From: Cupriavidus respiraculi
GTDB taxonomy: Bacteria; Pseudomonadota; Gammaproteobacteria; Burkholderiales; Burkholderiaceae
Length of the DNA: 64,000 nt
Direction: 5' to 3'
Assembly: GCF_914271545.1 (NCBI RefSeq)
Contig: NZ_CAJZAH010000007.1
Span: 1 to 64,000, forward strand
This document shows positions 1-10,645 of the stretch, one piece after another. The notes below the pieces were generated by a model, which did no database searches, was not told where the DNA came from, and saw nothing but the letters and a program-made list of their open reading frames with translations. Within the stretch, counting starts at the first letter, position 1, and each line of letters starts with the position of its first letter. The position numbers and the translations under genes were made by a program.

Positions 1-387
1 CTTGGTCAGGTAGCCGGACGCGCCAGCGCGGATCAGGTTGATCGCGTACTGGTCCTCCGGGTAGGTGGACAGGATCAGCACGGGCAGGTCGGGGTAGCGT
101 TGGCGGATCAGGTTGATCGCGTACTGGTCCTCCGGGTAGGTGGACAGGATCAGCACGGGCAGGTCGGGGTAGCGTTGGCGGATCAGCTTCAGCACGTCGA
201 TGCCGTTGCGGTCCGGCATCGAGATGTCGAGCACCACCACGTCGAACTCGCTCTCGCGCAGCCGCGTCATGACTTCGTCGCCGCTGGCGGCTTCGCCCTC
301 GACGCGGATATCGGGCTCGTCGGAAATAAACTGGCGCAGACCGGCGCGGACGATCTGATGATCGTCGGCGATCAAAACGCGAATCAT
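1..387 (-). CDS. NarL/FixJ-type response regulator, receiver domain (partial, runs off the window)
   Basis: The visible 129 residues are a CheY-like receiver domain. The acidic pair is Asp8-Asp9, the phosphoacceptor is Asp54 in VVVLDISMPD, the switch Thr is in LILSTYPED, and the conserved Lys falls in GASGYLTK. The output domain lies beyond base 1; family resemblance suggests a LuxR-type DNA-binding domain, but it is not seen here. The ATG at 387 has a good ribosome site (GGGAGAACTCC). The striking oddity is that residues 70-94 and 95-119 are identical, encoded by an exact 75-bp tandem duplication. The segment from loop beta3-alpha3 through beta4 and alpha4 is therefore present twice, and the conserved Lys sits at 129 rather than about 104. 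This should disturb the receiver fold. Partner kinase and targets are unknown. Confidence 0.9.
   Translation of the reverse strand, partial: MIRVLIADDHQIVRAGLRQFISDEPDIRVEGEAASGDEVMTRLRESEFDVVVLDISMPDRNGIDVLKLIRQRYPDLPVLILSTYPEDQYAINLIRQRYPDLPVLILSTYPEDQYAINLIRAGASGYLTK
31..180. repeat. Exact 75-bp in-frame tandem duplication inside a receiver domain
   Basis: Bases 31-105 and 106-180 are identical. On the coding (minus) strand the 9-mer CTGATCCGC stands at each edge of the unit, so it occurs three times at 75-base intervals (codons 68-70, 93-95 and 118-120). Short direct repeats of this kind are typical endpoints for slippage or RecA-independent duplication. The unit is 25 codons, so the frame is kept. 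It could be a genuine recent mutation, a reversible switch or an assembly artefact. Confidence 0.97.
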
Positions 388-453
388 GGAGTTCTCCCTG
401 TCGGTGGGGTGTCGCCCCGGACGCCGGGACAGCGTGTGCTGCGGACTGAAGCA

Positions 454-500
454 TTGTAGTCCTTACAAGTCGCACGGACTGTCGGTGTCAGGCTGACACC
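454..500. promoter_or_regulatory. Two dyads upstream of the response regulator gene
   Basis: Two inverted repeats lie 70-110 bases upstream of the start at 387. The first is TTGTA-N5-TACAA at 454-468. The second is GGTGTCAG-G-CTGACACC at 484-500, with perfect 8-base arms. Both are plausible operator sites for the regulator itself or another dimeric protein. No clear -35/-10 pair was found, so the role is inference. Confidence 0.35.
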
Positions 501-518
501 AGAACGTCAAACCCGCAT

Positions 519-549
519 GAAAAAAAGGGACGGCCGAGCCGTCCCTTTT
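519..549 (-). terminator. Rho-independent terminator after metH
   Basis: An 8-bp perfect stem (GGGACGGC, loop CGA, GCCGTCCC at 527-545) is followed on the minus strand by a run of T residues (A run at 519-526 on the plus strand). It lies 34 bases past the stop of the downstream metH gene. A shorter T run on the plus side gives weak bidirectional potential. Confidence 0.85.
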
Positions 550-582
550 GCTTTGCGCGCCGCCGCCGGGCGGGCCGGGTGC

Positions 583-3362
<2,780 letters not shown>

Positions 3363-3366
<4 letters not shown>

Positions 3367-4490
3367 GCGGCGGCGGGGCTGTCGCCGCCAGCGTCCGGGT
3401 CGCGGTACTGGCCCGGCCAGGCGCGCGGCTTGCGGCTGGCCACGCGCTGAGCGATCGCCGCGATATGTTCTGGCGTGGTGCCGCAGCAGCCGCCAACCAG
3501 GTTGACCAGCCCCGACGCCGCGAACTCGTCGACCAGCGACGAGGTGACATCGGGCGTTTCGTCGAAGCCGGTGTCGCTCATCGGGTTGGGCAGGCCGGCG
3601 TTCGGGTAGCACGAGATCGCCGCGTCGCAGACCTTGGCCAGCTCGGCCACATAGGGACGCATCAGCGCGGCGCCCAGCGCGCAGTTCAGGCCGAAGGTAA
3701 TCGGGCTGGCGTGGCGCAGGCTGTTCCAGAACGCCTCCACGGTCTGGCCCGACAGGATGCGGCCGGAGGCGTCGGTGACGGTGCCGGAGATCATGACCGG
3801 CAGGCGTTCGCCCGTGTCCTCGAAGAGCTGGTCGATGGCGAACAGCGCGGCCTTGGCGTTCAGCGTGTCGAAGATGGTCTCGACGAGGAACACGTCCGCG
3901 CCGCCTTCCATCAGCCCCTTGCCCTGCTCGTAGTAGGACTGGCGCAATTCCTCGAAGGTCACGTTGCGCGCGCCCGGGTCGTTGACGTCGGGGGAGATGC
4001 TCGCCGTCTTGGGCGTGGGCCCGAAGGCGCCGGCGACGAAGCGGGGCTTGTCCGCCGTGCTGTACTTGTCGCAGGCCGCGCGGGCCAGGCGCGCGGCCTC
4101 CACGTTCATCTCGTAGGCCAGATCGGCCATCTTGTAGTCTTCCTGCGCCACGCGGGTGGCGCCGAAGGTATTGGTCTCGATCAGGTCGGCCCCGGCGGCC
4201 AGGTATTGCTCGTGGATCTCGCTGATGACGGCCGGGCGGGTCAGCACCAGCAATTCGTTGTTGCCCTTGACGTCGACGTGGTGGTCGGCGAAGCGCTCGC
4301 CCCGGTAGTCGGCCTCGCCCAGCTTGTAGCGCTGGATCATGGTGCCCATCGCGCCGTCCAGGATCAGGATGCGCTCGCGCAGCAGCCGCGGCAGGACCGC
4401 GGCCCGGGTATAGGGTCGCGCATAGGGCCGCGCATCGGGGCGCGGACTTGGCGCGGCGGGGCGGGAGGCGGAACTCGGGGCGGCGCTCAT
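3363..4490 (-). CDS. Methionine synthase, homocysteine S-methyltransferase part (MetH part 1)
   Basis: This 375-residue protein is the homocysteine-binding TIM barrel found at the N-terminus of full-length Met[11 protein letters not shown] lies at residues 44-53. The zinc ligands are the Cys in GLNCALGA (about residue 270) and the two Cys in [10 protein letters not shown] (about 335-336). The first 40 residues are a low-complexity Pro/Arg/Ala tail not seen in the core family. Together with the next gene (4-base overlap) it makes about 1,300 residues, close to the roughly 1,230 of single-chain MetH. A TAAAAT hexamer on the minus strand at 4522-4527 may be its -10 box. I saw no cobalamin or SAM riboswitch-like structure in the short upstream gap. 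Confidence 0.93.
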
Positions 4491-4620
4491 GGCAAAGGCT
4501 CGTTACGGGGAAAAGACAGCGATTTTAGCAGTTGGCCCCGCCGGACGCGGGGCGGCGGCTTGCGGCGCAAGGGCCGGCGCGCCTACACTCGGGCCATCCT
4601 CCTGCCCCAGGCGCCACGCC

Positions 4621-5013
4621 ATGCGACACCTCACTCCCGCCGACGCCCAGGCGCTCCTTGCCGATGCCCCCGACGCGCTGTTCGTCGACTGCCGCAGCGA
4701 AATGGAATATCTGTTTGTCGGCCACCCCAAGGGCGCGCACAACGTGCCCTGGAACGACGGACCGGACTGGGAGGTCAACCCGCATTTCGTGCAGGCGGTG
4801 AAAAAGCTGGCCGGGCACGCATCCGCCCGTCCCGTGCTGCTGATCTGCCGCAGCGGCAACCGCTCCAACGCGGCCGCCCAGGCGCTGGAAGGCGCGGGCT
4901 TTACCAATGTGTACAACGTGCTGCATGGCTTCGAGGGCGATCTGGATGCGCAGCGCCATCGCAATACCGTCAACGGCTGGCGGCACGACGGCATGCCCTG
5001 GGAGCAATATTGA
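4621..5013 (+). CDS. Single-domain rhodanese-like protein
   Basis: This 130-residue cytosolic protein is one rhodanese domain. The active-site loop is CRSGNRS with the sulfur-accepting Cys76, and the usual Asp-Cys-Arg of the N-terminal half is seen in LFVDCRSEMEY. Rhodaneses of this size transfer sulfane sulfur or act as sulfur carriers; the acceptor cannot be read from the sequence. A weak ribosome site precedes ATG 4621. The gene stands alone, divergent from metH by 130 bases and followed by a hairpin. The sulfur theme fits the methionine synthase neighbour, but a direct link is speculation. Confidence 0.88.
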   Translation: MRHLTPADAQALLADAPDALFVDCRSEMEYLFVGHPKGAHNVPWNDGPDWEVNPHFVQAVKKLAGHASARPVLLICRSGNRSNAAAQALEGAGFTNVYNVLHGFEGDLDAQRHRNTVNGWRHDGMPWEQY

Positions 5014-5033
5014 AGCCGCGATCGGTCGCGGTT

Positions 5034-5066
5034 GAAAAAAACGCCCGCGAAGCGGGCGTCGTTCTT
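5034..5066. terminator. Bidirectional terminator between rhodanese and DUF3567 genes
   Basis: An 8-bp stem (ACGCCCGC, loop GAA, GCGGGCGT at 5041-5059) has seven A residues on its left and a T-rich stretch on its right. It can stop transcription from both convergent genes; the minus-strand side is the stronger. Confidence 0.85.
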
Positions 5067-5093
5067 TATGGATAGCGGCAAGACCGCGGCGGC

Positions 5094-5351
5094 TCAGTGC
5101 ATGACCAGGGGATGCGTCATCACGGTGTCGAACTTCGCAAGAAAGTCATCCACCTCCTCCACCGACGGTTCGCTCTCGATCAGACGTTTCACGTCGGCGC
5201 GGAAATGCTCGGCCAGTTCTCCGCCGAGAAAGATCTCGCGCTTCAGATTCTTGTCCACGATCTCGTAGCCGCCGGAAGCGAGAGGTGCATGCTCGACGTC
5301 GGCACCGAATTCCACGATGCAATAGTTGTCGCTGTTGTAGATCATCTGCAT
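5094..5351 (-). CDS. DUF3567 family protein
   Basis: This small 85-residue acidic protein opens with MQMIYNSDNYCIVEFG, which I recognise as the start of the DUF3567 family of betaproteobacteria. Function is unknown. The ATG at 5351 is chosen because AGGAGG stands seven bases upstream and because the family begins there; the frame stays open a little further upstream. There is no signal peptide or membrane segment. The C-terminal half is rich in Glu and Asp and probably helical. It is followed by a strong terminator, so it is probably monocistronic. Confidence 0.85.
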   Translation of the reverse strand: MQMIYNSDNYCIVEFGADVEHAPLASGGYEIVDKNLKREIFLGGELAEHFRADVKRLIESEPSVEEVDDFLAKFDTVMTHPLVMH

Positions 5352-5581
5352 GGCAAACCTCCTGGCTGTCATGGGTCAAGCGGAAGTGGTTTGTTGATTG
5401 TTGCTCGACCGGATAAAAAGCGGTCTTCTTCCGCAAATTCACCTCTAAGCTGAGGGTGACTGCAGCGATTTCAAGCCATGCCAGGCTTCGGAACGACTCG
5501 GATTCGGTGCGCCCTCCACAGATTGGGCACTTCTATGGCGTGCAAGTTCTGGGCCCAGCGGAGAAAAGCGCCGGCCAATTA

Positions 5582-6424
5582 TTACGGCGTATCACACTGC
5601 GTGCCGCAAGCGGCGCGCCCCAGGAATCCGTCGAGGATCTCCCCGAAACGGGCGGGCTGCTCCACCGGCGGCAGGTGGGCGGCCTCGGGGACGATCTCCA
5701 GCCGCGCCCCGGGAATGGCGCTGGCGATCGCCTCGGCCTCGGCCACGGGGGTGCCCTGGTCCTGCTCGCCCACCACCACCAGCGTGGGGCAATGGATGCG
5801 GCCGATCGCCTGGTCCAGGTCGTATTCGAGAATGGCCAGGCACGCGCCGACGTAGCCGTGGACCGGCGTGGCGAGCACCATGCGGCGGATGCGCTCGACC
5901 TCGTCCGGATGGCTGGCGCGCCAGGGAGCGGTCAGCCAGCGCTGCAGGGCGCCGTCCACCACGCCTGCCATGCCGTGCGCTTCCGCATGGCCGATCCGCT
6001 CGTGCCACATCGGATGCGCCTCCATCGGCGTGCGGCGCGTGGTGTCGGCCAGCGTCAGCGACAGCAGGCGTTCGGGATGGCGCACGCCCAGCGTCTGGCC
6101 GATCATGCCGCCCAGCGACAGTCCGACGAAATGCGCCTGCGGCACTTCGAGCGCATCCATCAGCGCGACCACATCGTCGGCCAGCCGGGTCATCGTGTAC
6201 GGACCGACAGGCGCGCCGCTCTTGCCGTGCCCGCGGATGTCATAGCGCAGCACGCGATAGCGGCCGGCCAGGTGCGCGGCGGTGGCATCCCACAGCGTGT
6301 GGTCGGCGCCGAGCGCGTGGGACAGGATCACCCAGGGGCCGTCGGCCCCGTCGATGCGGACTTGCAGCTCGATGTCGCCGACGGAAATCCGGCGCGTTTC
6401 GAAGGGGGGCAGATTGCTGGTCAT
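5582..6424 (-). CDS. Alpha/beta hydrolase, 3-oxoadipate enol-lactonase (PcaD)-like
   Basis: This 280-residue alpha/beta hydrolase has the nucleophile elbow GLSLGG (Ser103), the oxyanion region LSHALGADHTLWD near the N-terminus and the catalytic His in PEAAHLPPVEQP near the C-terminus. The sequence looks like the PcaD branch, which opens 3-oxoadipate enol-lactone in the protocatechuate pathway. No other pca genes are nearby, so the true substrate is uncertain. The ATG at 6424 has a GGAG site. It is transcribed away from the DUF3567 gene's promoter side and may share a transcript with the DUF3108 gene 41 bases upstream. Confidence 0.82.
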   Translation of the reverse strand: MTSNLPPFETRRISVGDIELQVRIDGADGPWVILSHALGADHTLWDATAAHLAGRYRVLRYDIRGHGKSGAPVGPYTMTRLADDVVALMDALEVPQAHFVGLSLGGMIGQTLGVRHPERLLSLTLADTTRRTPMEAHPMWHERIGHAEAHGMAGVVDGALQRWLTAPWRASHPDEVERIRRMVLATPVHGYVGACLAILEYDLDQAIGRIHCPTLVVVGEQDQGTPVAEAEAIASAIPGARLEIVPEAAHLPPVEQPARFGEILDGFLGRAACGTQCDTP

Positions 6425-6465
6425 GACGGCTCCTGACGGGAAGACGTGAATGGGACCGCGACGCG

Positions 6466-7524
6466 CTAGCCGCCGCGCAGTATCAGGTCGATCTGCGTGC
6501 CATCGGGTTCGGTCTGGCGCAGCTTGACCGGCATCCAGCCCACCGCCTCGGCCAGCCAGACCTCGACCCGGCGGTGGTCGTCGGCGCGGCGCGGCAACCG
6601 GATGAAATGCCGGGCGCGCACGAAGCCGTTGCCGGTATCGACCTCTTCTTCCCCGACATACTGCACGCGCATCGGTTCCAGGTCACGCGTATCGGCCACC
6701 TGAAACGTTTCGGTGACGCCCGGCGTGGCATAGCGCTGCGGGTTGCCGCGCACCAGTCCCACCAGTTGCAGGAACACGCTGAAGCGGTCCTGCACGCCCT
6801 CGGGCAGCGGCTCCTGCCGTCCGGCCGCCTCGAAGACCAGGGTGCGCGCCGCGCGATCGAAGCGCACCGCCTGCTTGCGCTTGCGCCGCTCCTCCTCGTA
6901 GCGCTCGGGCGCGAGACCGCGCTCATCCAGCGCGCCCTCGCTGCGAAAGGCGAAGCGGAACCAGAGCATGCGCATTTCGACGGACAGCCGGTAGCGGCCG
7001 CCGCCCTGCTCCCACTGGATATTGCCGTCCGGGTTCTGCACGCCGTTGACGAAGCTGGCGTAGCGCAGCGTCGTGGACGGCGGCGCGGCGTAGCGCAGCG
7101 CGGGTGCGGCCGGCTCCTGCGGGGCGCCTGCCGCAGGCGCCGCGGGCGGTCCGGGCGGGGCGGCCGGCGCCGTGCCCTCGCCGCCGCTGCCGGCGGCCGT
7201 GGTGGTATCGCCGCCTTCGGAGGTGGCGAGCGGCGGCGCGGCGTCGGGTTCGGGCGCCGGCGCGGGAGGGGCCGGCCTCGTGGCCTTGGGCGGCGGCCGG
7301 GGCCGGGGCGGCGGCACGGCGACCGGCTGCGGCGGCACGAGGATGGCCTCCAGCACCGGCAGGTCCGGGGCGAGGGGCAGCGCAGGGCCGGGCATGCGCA
7401 CGAGGCCGACCCAGACCAGCAGATGGGCGCCCACCACGAGCGCGATCGCCACCGCCCAGCGCAGGCGGCGCCCGGTCTTGCCTTCAGGAGTGGCCGGCGT
7501 CTCCGGCCGGCGTTTGCCCGCCAA
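6466..7524 (-). CDS. DUF3108 protein with a TonB-like membrane anchor and Pro-rich linker
   Basis: The C-terminal two thirds match my recollection of DUF3108, a family of periplasmic or envelope proteins of unknown role (features such as YRLSVEMRMLWFRFAFRSEG and ARHFIRLPRR). The N-terminus has a short basic stretch, one transmembrane helix (AVAIALVVGAHLLVWVGL) and a long Pro/Ala-rich linker, an arrangement like TonB. Start choice is uncertain. The frame is open to an ATG at 7599, but that overlaps the IclR gene by 116 bases and the extra residues look like out-of-frame IclR sequence. TTG at 7524 (or 7533) is the more likely start. It overlaps or abuts the end of the IclR gene, so co-transcription is likely. 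Confidence 0.75.
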   Translation of the reverse strand: MAGKRRPETPATPEGKTGRRLRWAVAIALVVGAHLLVWVGLVRMPGPALPLAPDLPVLEAILVPPQPVAVPPPRPRPPPKATRPAPPAPAPEPDAAPPLATSEGGDTTTAAGSGGEGTAPAAPPGPPAAPAAGAPQEPAAPALRYAAPPSTTLRYASFVNGVQNPDGNIQWEQGGGRYRLSVEMRMLWFRFAFRSEGALDERGLAPERYEEERRKRKQAVRFDRAARTLVFEAAGRQEPLPEGVQDRFSVFLQLVGLVRGNPQRYATPGVTETFQVADTRDLEPMRVQYVGEEEVDTGNGFVRARHFIRLPRRADDHRRVEVWLAEAVGWMPVKLRQTEPDGTQIDLILRGG

Positions 7525-8317
7525 GGTATCCAAGTTCCGTCGAGATCTGTTGCGCGATGGCGCGCACGCGGCGGTCCACCGCGCCGCCCCATTCTGCATC
7601 GAACACGCTCTGGGCGCCGAGCACGATCAATGCCATCGCCACATGGCCGTTGGCATCGAACACCGGCATCGAGATCGCGTTGATACCGGGCAGCACCCCG
7701 CCGCGGATGCGCGCCGCGCCGTGCGCACGCACGTCCGCGCAGACGGCATCGTAGTCGGCCAAGGTGCGGGGCAGGTCGGGCACCTCGTCCTGCTGGCGTT
7801 CCCGCAGCTCGCGCTCGATCAGCGGCAGCGTCTGGCGGCGCGGCAGATAGGCGCCGAACAGGCGGCCGGTGGCCGAATTGAGCATGGGCATGACATCGCC
7901 CAGGCGCAGGCTGACGGTCACGGGATGGCTCGACTCTTCCCAGTGCACGATGGTGGGGCCATGGTTGCCCCATACCGCGATGCCCGCCGTCTGGTCGATT
8001 TCGTCCCGCAGTTGCGACAGGATGGGCCGCGCCTTCTTCACGGGGTCCAGCCGGTTCAGCCCCGCCAGGCCCAGCTGCAGCGCGAACGGCCCGAGATCGT
8101 AGCGCCCGCCCACGGGGTCTTGGGCGACCACGCCCAGGCGCTGGAAGCTGACCAGATAGCGGTGCGCCTTGGCCGGATTCATGTCGGCGGCGGCCGCCAG
8201 ATCGCGCAGCATCATCGCGCGCGGCGAGGCGGCGAGCGCCTGCAACAGCTTGAAGCCTACCTCGATGGACTGGATGCCGGAGCGCAGCCTGGAGTCGTCG
8301 TCGTCTGGTTCTGTCAT
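7484..8317 (-). CDS. IclR-family transcriptional regulator
   Basis: This 277-residue protein has an N-terminal winged helix-turn-helix (residues about 10-75, SIEVGFKLLQALAAS then RDLAAAADMNPAKAHRYLVSF) and a C-terminal IclR effector-binding domain. IclR proteins sense small organic acids and repress or activate an adjacent catabolic gene. Here the neighbour is the fumarylacetoacetate hydrolase-family gene on the opposite strand across a 207-base gap holding AT-rich repeats, so it is the likely target. ATG 8317 is chosen because the family core begins soon after; an upstream in-frame start at 8401 would cover the operator-like region. Confidence 0.9.
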   Translation of the reverse strand: MTEPDDDDSRLRSGIQSIEVGFKLLQALAASPRAMMLRDLAAAADMNPAKAHRYLVSFQRLGVVAQDPVGGRYDLGPFALQLGLAGLNRLDPVKKARPILSQLRDEIDQTAGIAVWGNHGPTIVHWEESSHPVTVSLRLGDVMPMLNSATGRLFGAYLPRRQTLPLIERELRERQQDEVPDLPRTLADYDAVCADVRAHGAARIRGGVLPGINAISMPVFDANGHVAMALIVLGAQSVFDAEWGGAVDRRVRAIAQQISTELGYLGGQTPAGDAGHS

Positions 8318-8369
8318 GCGGGGTCTTTCGGTTGGCGCGGCCCGGGCCGGCGTGGCCGGGAGCGGCGGG

Positions 8370-8405
8370 ACCAATTTACTATAGCGAAATGAATTTACCA
8401 ATTTT
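8370..8405. promoter_or_regulatory. AT-rich direct repeats between iclR-type gene and FAH-family gene
   Basis: In an otherwise very GC-rich gap, AATTTAC occurs at 8373-8379 and 8392-8398 (19 bases apart, nearly two helical turns), and ACCAATTT at 8370-8377 and 8397-8404. This is the natural place for the IclR operator and the divergent promoters. No exact consensus was matched, so it is a candidate only. Confidence 0.45.
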
Positions 8406-8524
8406 TAAGCCCCGCGCGCTTCGTCCGGCGGCCCCACCGCGAAAATGCGGCGCCGCATCACGGGTAGACTAGCGGCCTACCAGCGCCGGCGCGCCGCCGG
8501 CCCCGTCATGACGCAGGAACATCG

Positions 8525-9508
8525 ATGAAACTCGCCACCCTCAAGGACGGCTCCCGCGACGGCCAGCTCGTGGTCGTGTCGCGCGACCTGAAGACCGCGC
8601 ACTACGCCACCGACATCGCCGGCAAGCTGCAGACCGTGCTGGACGACTGGTCCTTCTACGCGCCCCAGCTGCAGGACCTGTACGACGCGCTCAACGCCGG
8701 CCGCGCGCGCCACCCCTTCGCGTTCGATCCGAAGCACTGCATGGCGCCGCTGCCGCGCGCGTACCAGTGGGCCGACGGCTCGGCCTACGTCAACCACGTC
8801 GAACTGGTGCGCAAGGCGCGCGGCGCCGAGATGCCGCCCGAGTTCTGGACCGACCCGCTGATGTACCAGGGCGGCTCCGACGACTTCATCGGCCCGCAGG
8901 ACGATATCGTCTGCGCCAGCGAGAGCTACGGCATCGACTTCGAGGGCGAGGTGGCGGTTATCACGGGCGACGTGCGCATGGGGGCGACGCCGGAGCAGGC
9001 CGCGGAGAGCATCCGGCTGGTGGTGCTCGTCAACGATGTCTCGCTGCGCAATCTGATTCCCGCCGAACTGTCCAAGGGCTTCGGCTTCTTCCAGAGCAAG
9101 CCGGCCACCGCCTTCTCGCCGGTTGCCGTGACCCCCGACGAACTGGGCGACGCCTGGCGCGATCGCAAGGTGCATCTGCCGCTGTCGATCTGGTGGAACA
9201 GCAAGAAGGTCGGCACGCCGGACTGCGGCACCGACATGGTGTTCGACTTCGGCCAGTTGATCGCCCATCTGTGCAAGACGCGCAATGCGCGCGCCGGCAG
9301 CATCGTCGGCTCGGGAACCATCTCCAACGTGGATCGCGGCAAGGGATACGCCTGCATCGCAGAGAAGCGGACGCTGGAGACGATCGACGGCGGCAAGCCG
9401 GTCACCGAATTCATGAAGTACGGCGACGCGGTCCGGATCGAGATGCTGGACGCGCAGGGGCGCAGCATCTTCGGCGCCATCGACCAGGTGGTGGCCCCGC
9501 CGGCGTAA
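8525..9508 (+). CDS. Fumarylacetoacetate hydrolase (FAH) family enzyme
   Basis: This 327-residue protein has the FAH fold: metal-binding ExE in DFEGEVAVITG, the following Asp in LVVLVNDVSLRN, and SKPATAFSPVAVTPDELG in the middle. Family members hydrolyse C-C bonds in beta-diketo acids or decarboxylate/hydrate 2-keto acids in aromatic catabolism. It resembles fumarylacetoacetase-like proteins with an N-terminal helical extension. No homogentisate genes are adjacent, so the substrate is open. Divergence from the IclR regulator suggests inducible expression. ATG 8525 has an AGGA site. Confidence 0.85.
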   Translation: MKLATLKDGSRDGQLVVVSRDLKTAHYATDIAGKLQTVLDDWSFYAPQLQDLYDALNAGRARHPFAFDPKHCMAPLPRAYQWADGSAYVNHVELVRKARGAEMPPEFWTDPLMYQGGSDDFIGPQDDIVCASESYGIDFEGEVAVITGDVRMGATPEQAAESIRLVVLVNDVSLRNLIPAELSKGFGFFQSKPATAFSPVAVTPDELGDAWRDRKVHLPLSIWWNSKKVGTPDCGTDMVFDFGQLIAHLCKTRNARAGSIVGSGTISNVDRGKGYACIAEKRTLETIDGGKPVTEFMKYGDAVRIEMLDAQGRSIFGAIDQVVAPPA

Positions 9509-9546
9509 GTCCAGGCACGGGACGCCGCGTTGGGGGAAACACGGCG

Positions 9547-9594
9547 TTGAGGCGGCCCGGGGATTGCATATAATTTGCCGACCGATCGGTCGGC
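9547..9594 (+). promoter_or_regulatory. Promoter with perfect 18-bp palindrome (TetR-type operator candidate)
   Basis: TTGAGG (9547-9552), a 16-base spacer and a perfect TATAAT (9569-9574) form a convincing sigma-70 promoter. Two bases after the -10 box begins GCCGACCGATCGGTCGGC (9577-9594), a perfect palindrome. A repressor bound there would cover the start point. Such short GC-rich palindromes are typical of TetR-family operators. No TetR gene is in the window. Confidence 0.7.
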
Positions 9595-9684
9595 GAAAGC
9601 AGTCGCCGGTCCGATTCCCGCGCCGTGCCGCTAGGCCCGGTCCCACTACGCCGTCGACCGAACTGGCTCGCGCCAGCCCCTCCG

Positions 9685-10536
9685 ATGACCGCCACGCCTG
9701 CCTCCGCACCGTCCCCCTCCCCGTCGTCCCCGCTCTCGCCGCGCTATGCGCGCTACAGCGCGCTGACCCTGCGCCAGCACGGGCCCATCCTCGAAATCGT
9801 CATGGGCGCCGCGCAGTCGGCCAACCAGAAACTCGCCACCGCGGATGCCAACATGCATCGCGAACTGGCGGAAATCTGGCGCGACGTCTCTGCCGACCCC
9901 GACGTGCGCGTCGCGCTGATCCGCGGCGAGGGCAAGGGCTTCTCCGCGGGAGGCGACCTGGCGCTGGTCGAGGAAATGTCCAACGACTTCGCCACCCGCA
10001 CGCGCGTCTGGCACGAGGCGCGCGACCTCGTCTACAACCTCGTCAACTGCGACAAGCCCGTGGTGTCCGCCATGCACGGGCCGGCGGTCGGCGCGGGCCT
10101 GGTGGCGGGACTGCTCGCCGATATCTCGATCGCCGCGCGCACCGCCCGCATCGTCGATGGCCATACCCGGCTGGGCGTGGCGGCCGGCGACCACGCCGCC
10201 ATCGTGTGGCCGCTGCTGTGCGGGATGGCGAAGGCCAAGTACTATCTGATGCTATGCGAGTCGGTCAGCGGCGAAGAGGCCGAGCGCATCGGCCTGGTAT
10301 CGCTGGCGGTGGACGAGGGCGAGCTGGTCGGCAAGGCCTTCGAGGTCGCCAACCGGCTGGCCGCCGGATCGCAAAGCGCAATCCGCTGGACCAAGTACGC
10401 GCTGAACAACTGGCTGCGGATGGCGGGCCCCGCCTTCGATACCTCGCTGGCGCTCGAATTCATGGGCTTCGCCGGGCCGGATGTGCACGAGGGCATGGCG
10501 AGCCTGCGGGAAAAGCGGCCGCCGCGCTTCGACTGA
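9685..10536 (+). CDS. Enoyl-CoA hydratase/isomerase family protein
   Basis: This 283-residue crotonase-fold protein has the oxyanion-hole segment [18 protein letters not shown] and a second [20 protein letters not shown]. The usual catalytic Glu region of enoyl-CoA hydratases is replaced by [20 protein letters not shown], so the two canonical glutamates are not both present. It may be a hydratase of another subfamily or a different crotonase reaction. The first 20 residues are a Ser/Pro-rich tail. ATG 9685 is the likely start; an upstream in-frame ATG at 9625 is possible. It is driven by the palindromic promoter upstream and so is probably repressed by a TetR-type regulator encoded elsewhere. 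Confidence 0.85.
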   Translation: MTATPASAPSPSPSSPLSPRYARYSALTLRQHGPILEIVMGAAQSANQKLATADANMHRELAEIWRDVSADPDVRVALIRGEGKGFSAGGDLALVEEMSNDFATRTRVWHEARDLVYNLVNCDKPVVSAMHGPAVGAGLVAGLLADISIAARTARIVDGHTRLGVAAGDHAAIVWPLLCGMAKAKYYLMLCESVSGEEAERIGLVSLAVDEGELVGKAFEVANRLAAGSQSAIRWTKYALNNWLRMAGPAFDTSLALEFMGFAGPDVHEGMASLREKRPPRFD

Positions 10537-10645
10537 CGGCGAAGTAGCGGCGACAGGCGCAGGACCGCAGCATGGCTGGCACAAGCAGTCAGGCAGACAG
10601 ACCCACGGCCGCGCATCCGCGCGCCACGGCACCGGAGGCGACACC

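Noticed and set aside
4491-4620. Cobalamin or SAM riboswitch before metH
   Set aside because: The gap is short and shows no conserved-looking junction or B12-box-like sequence.
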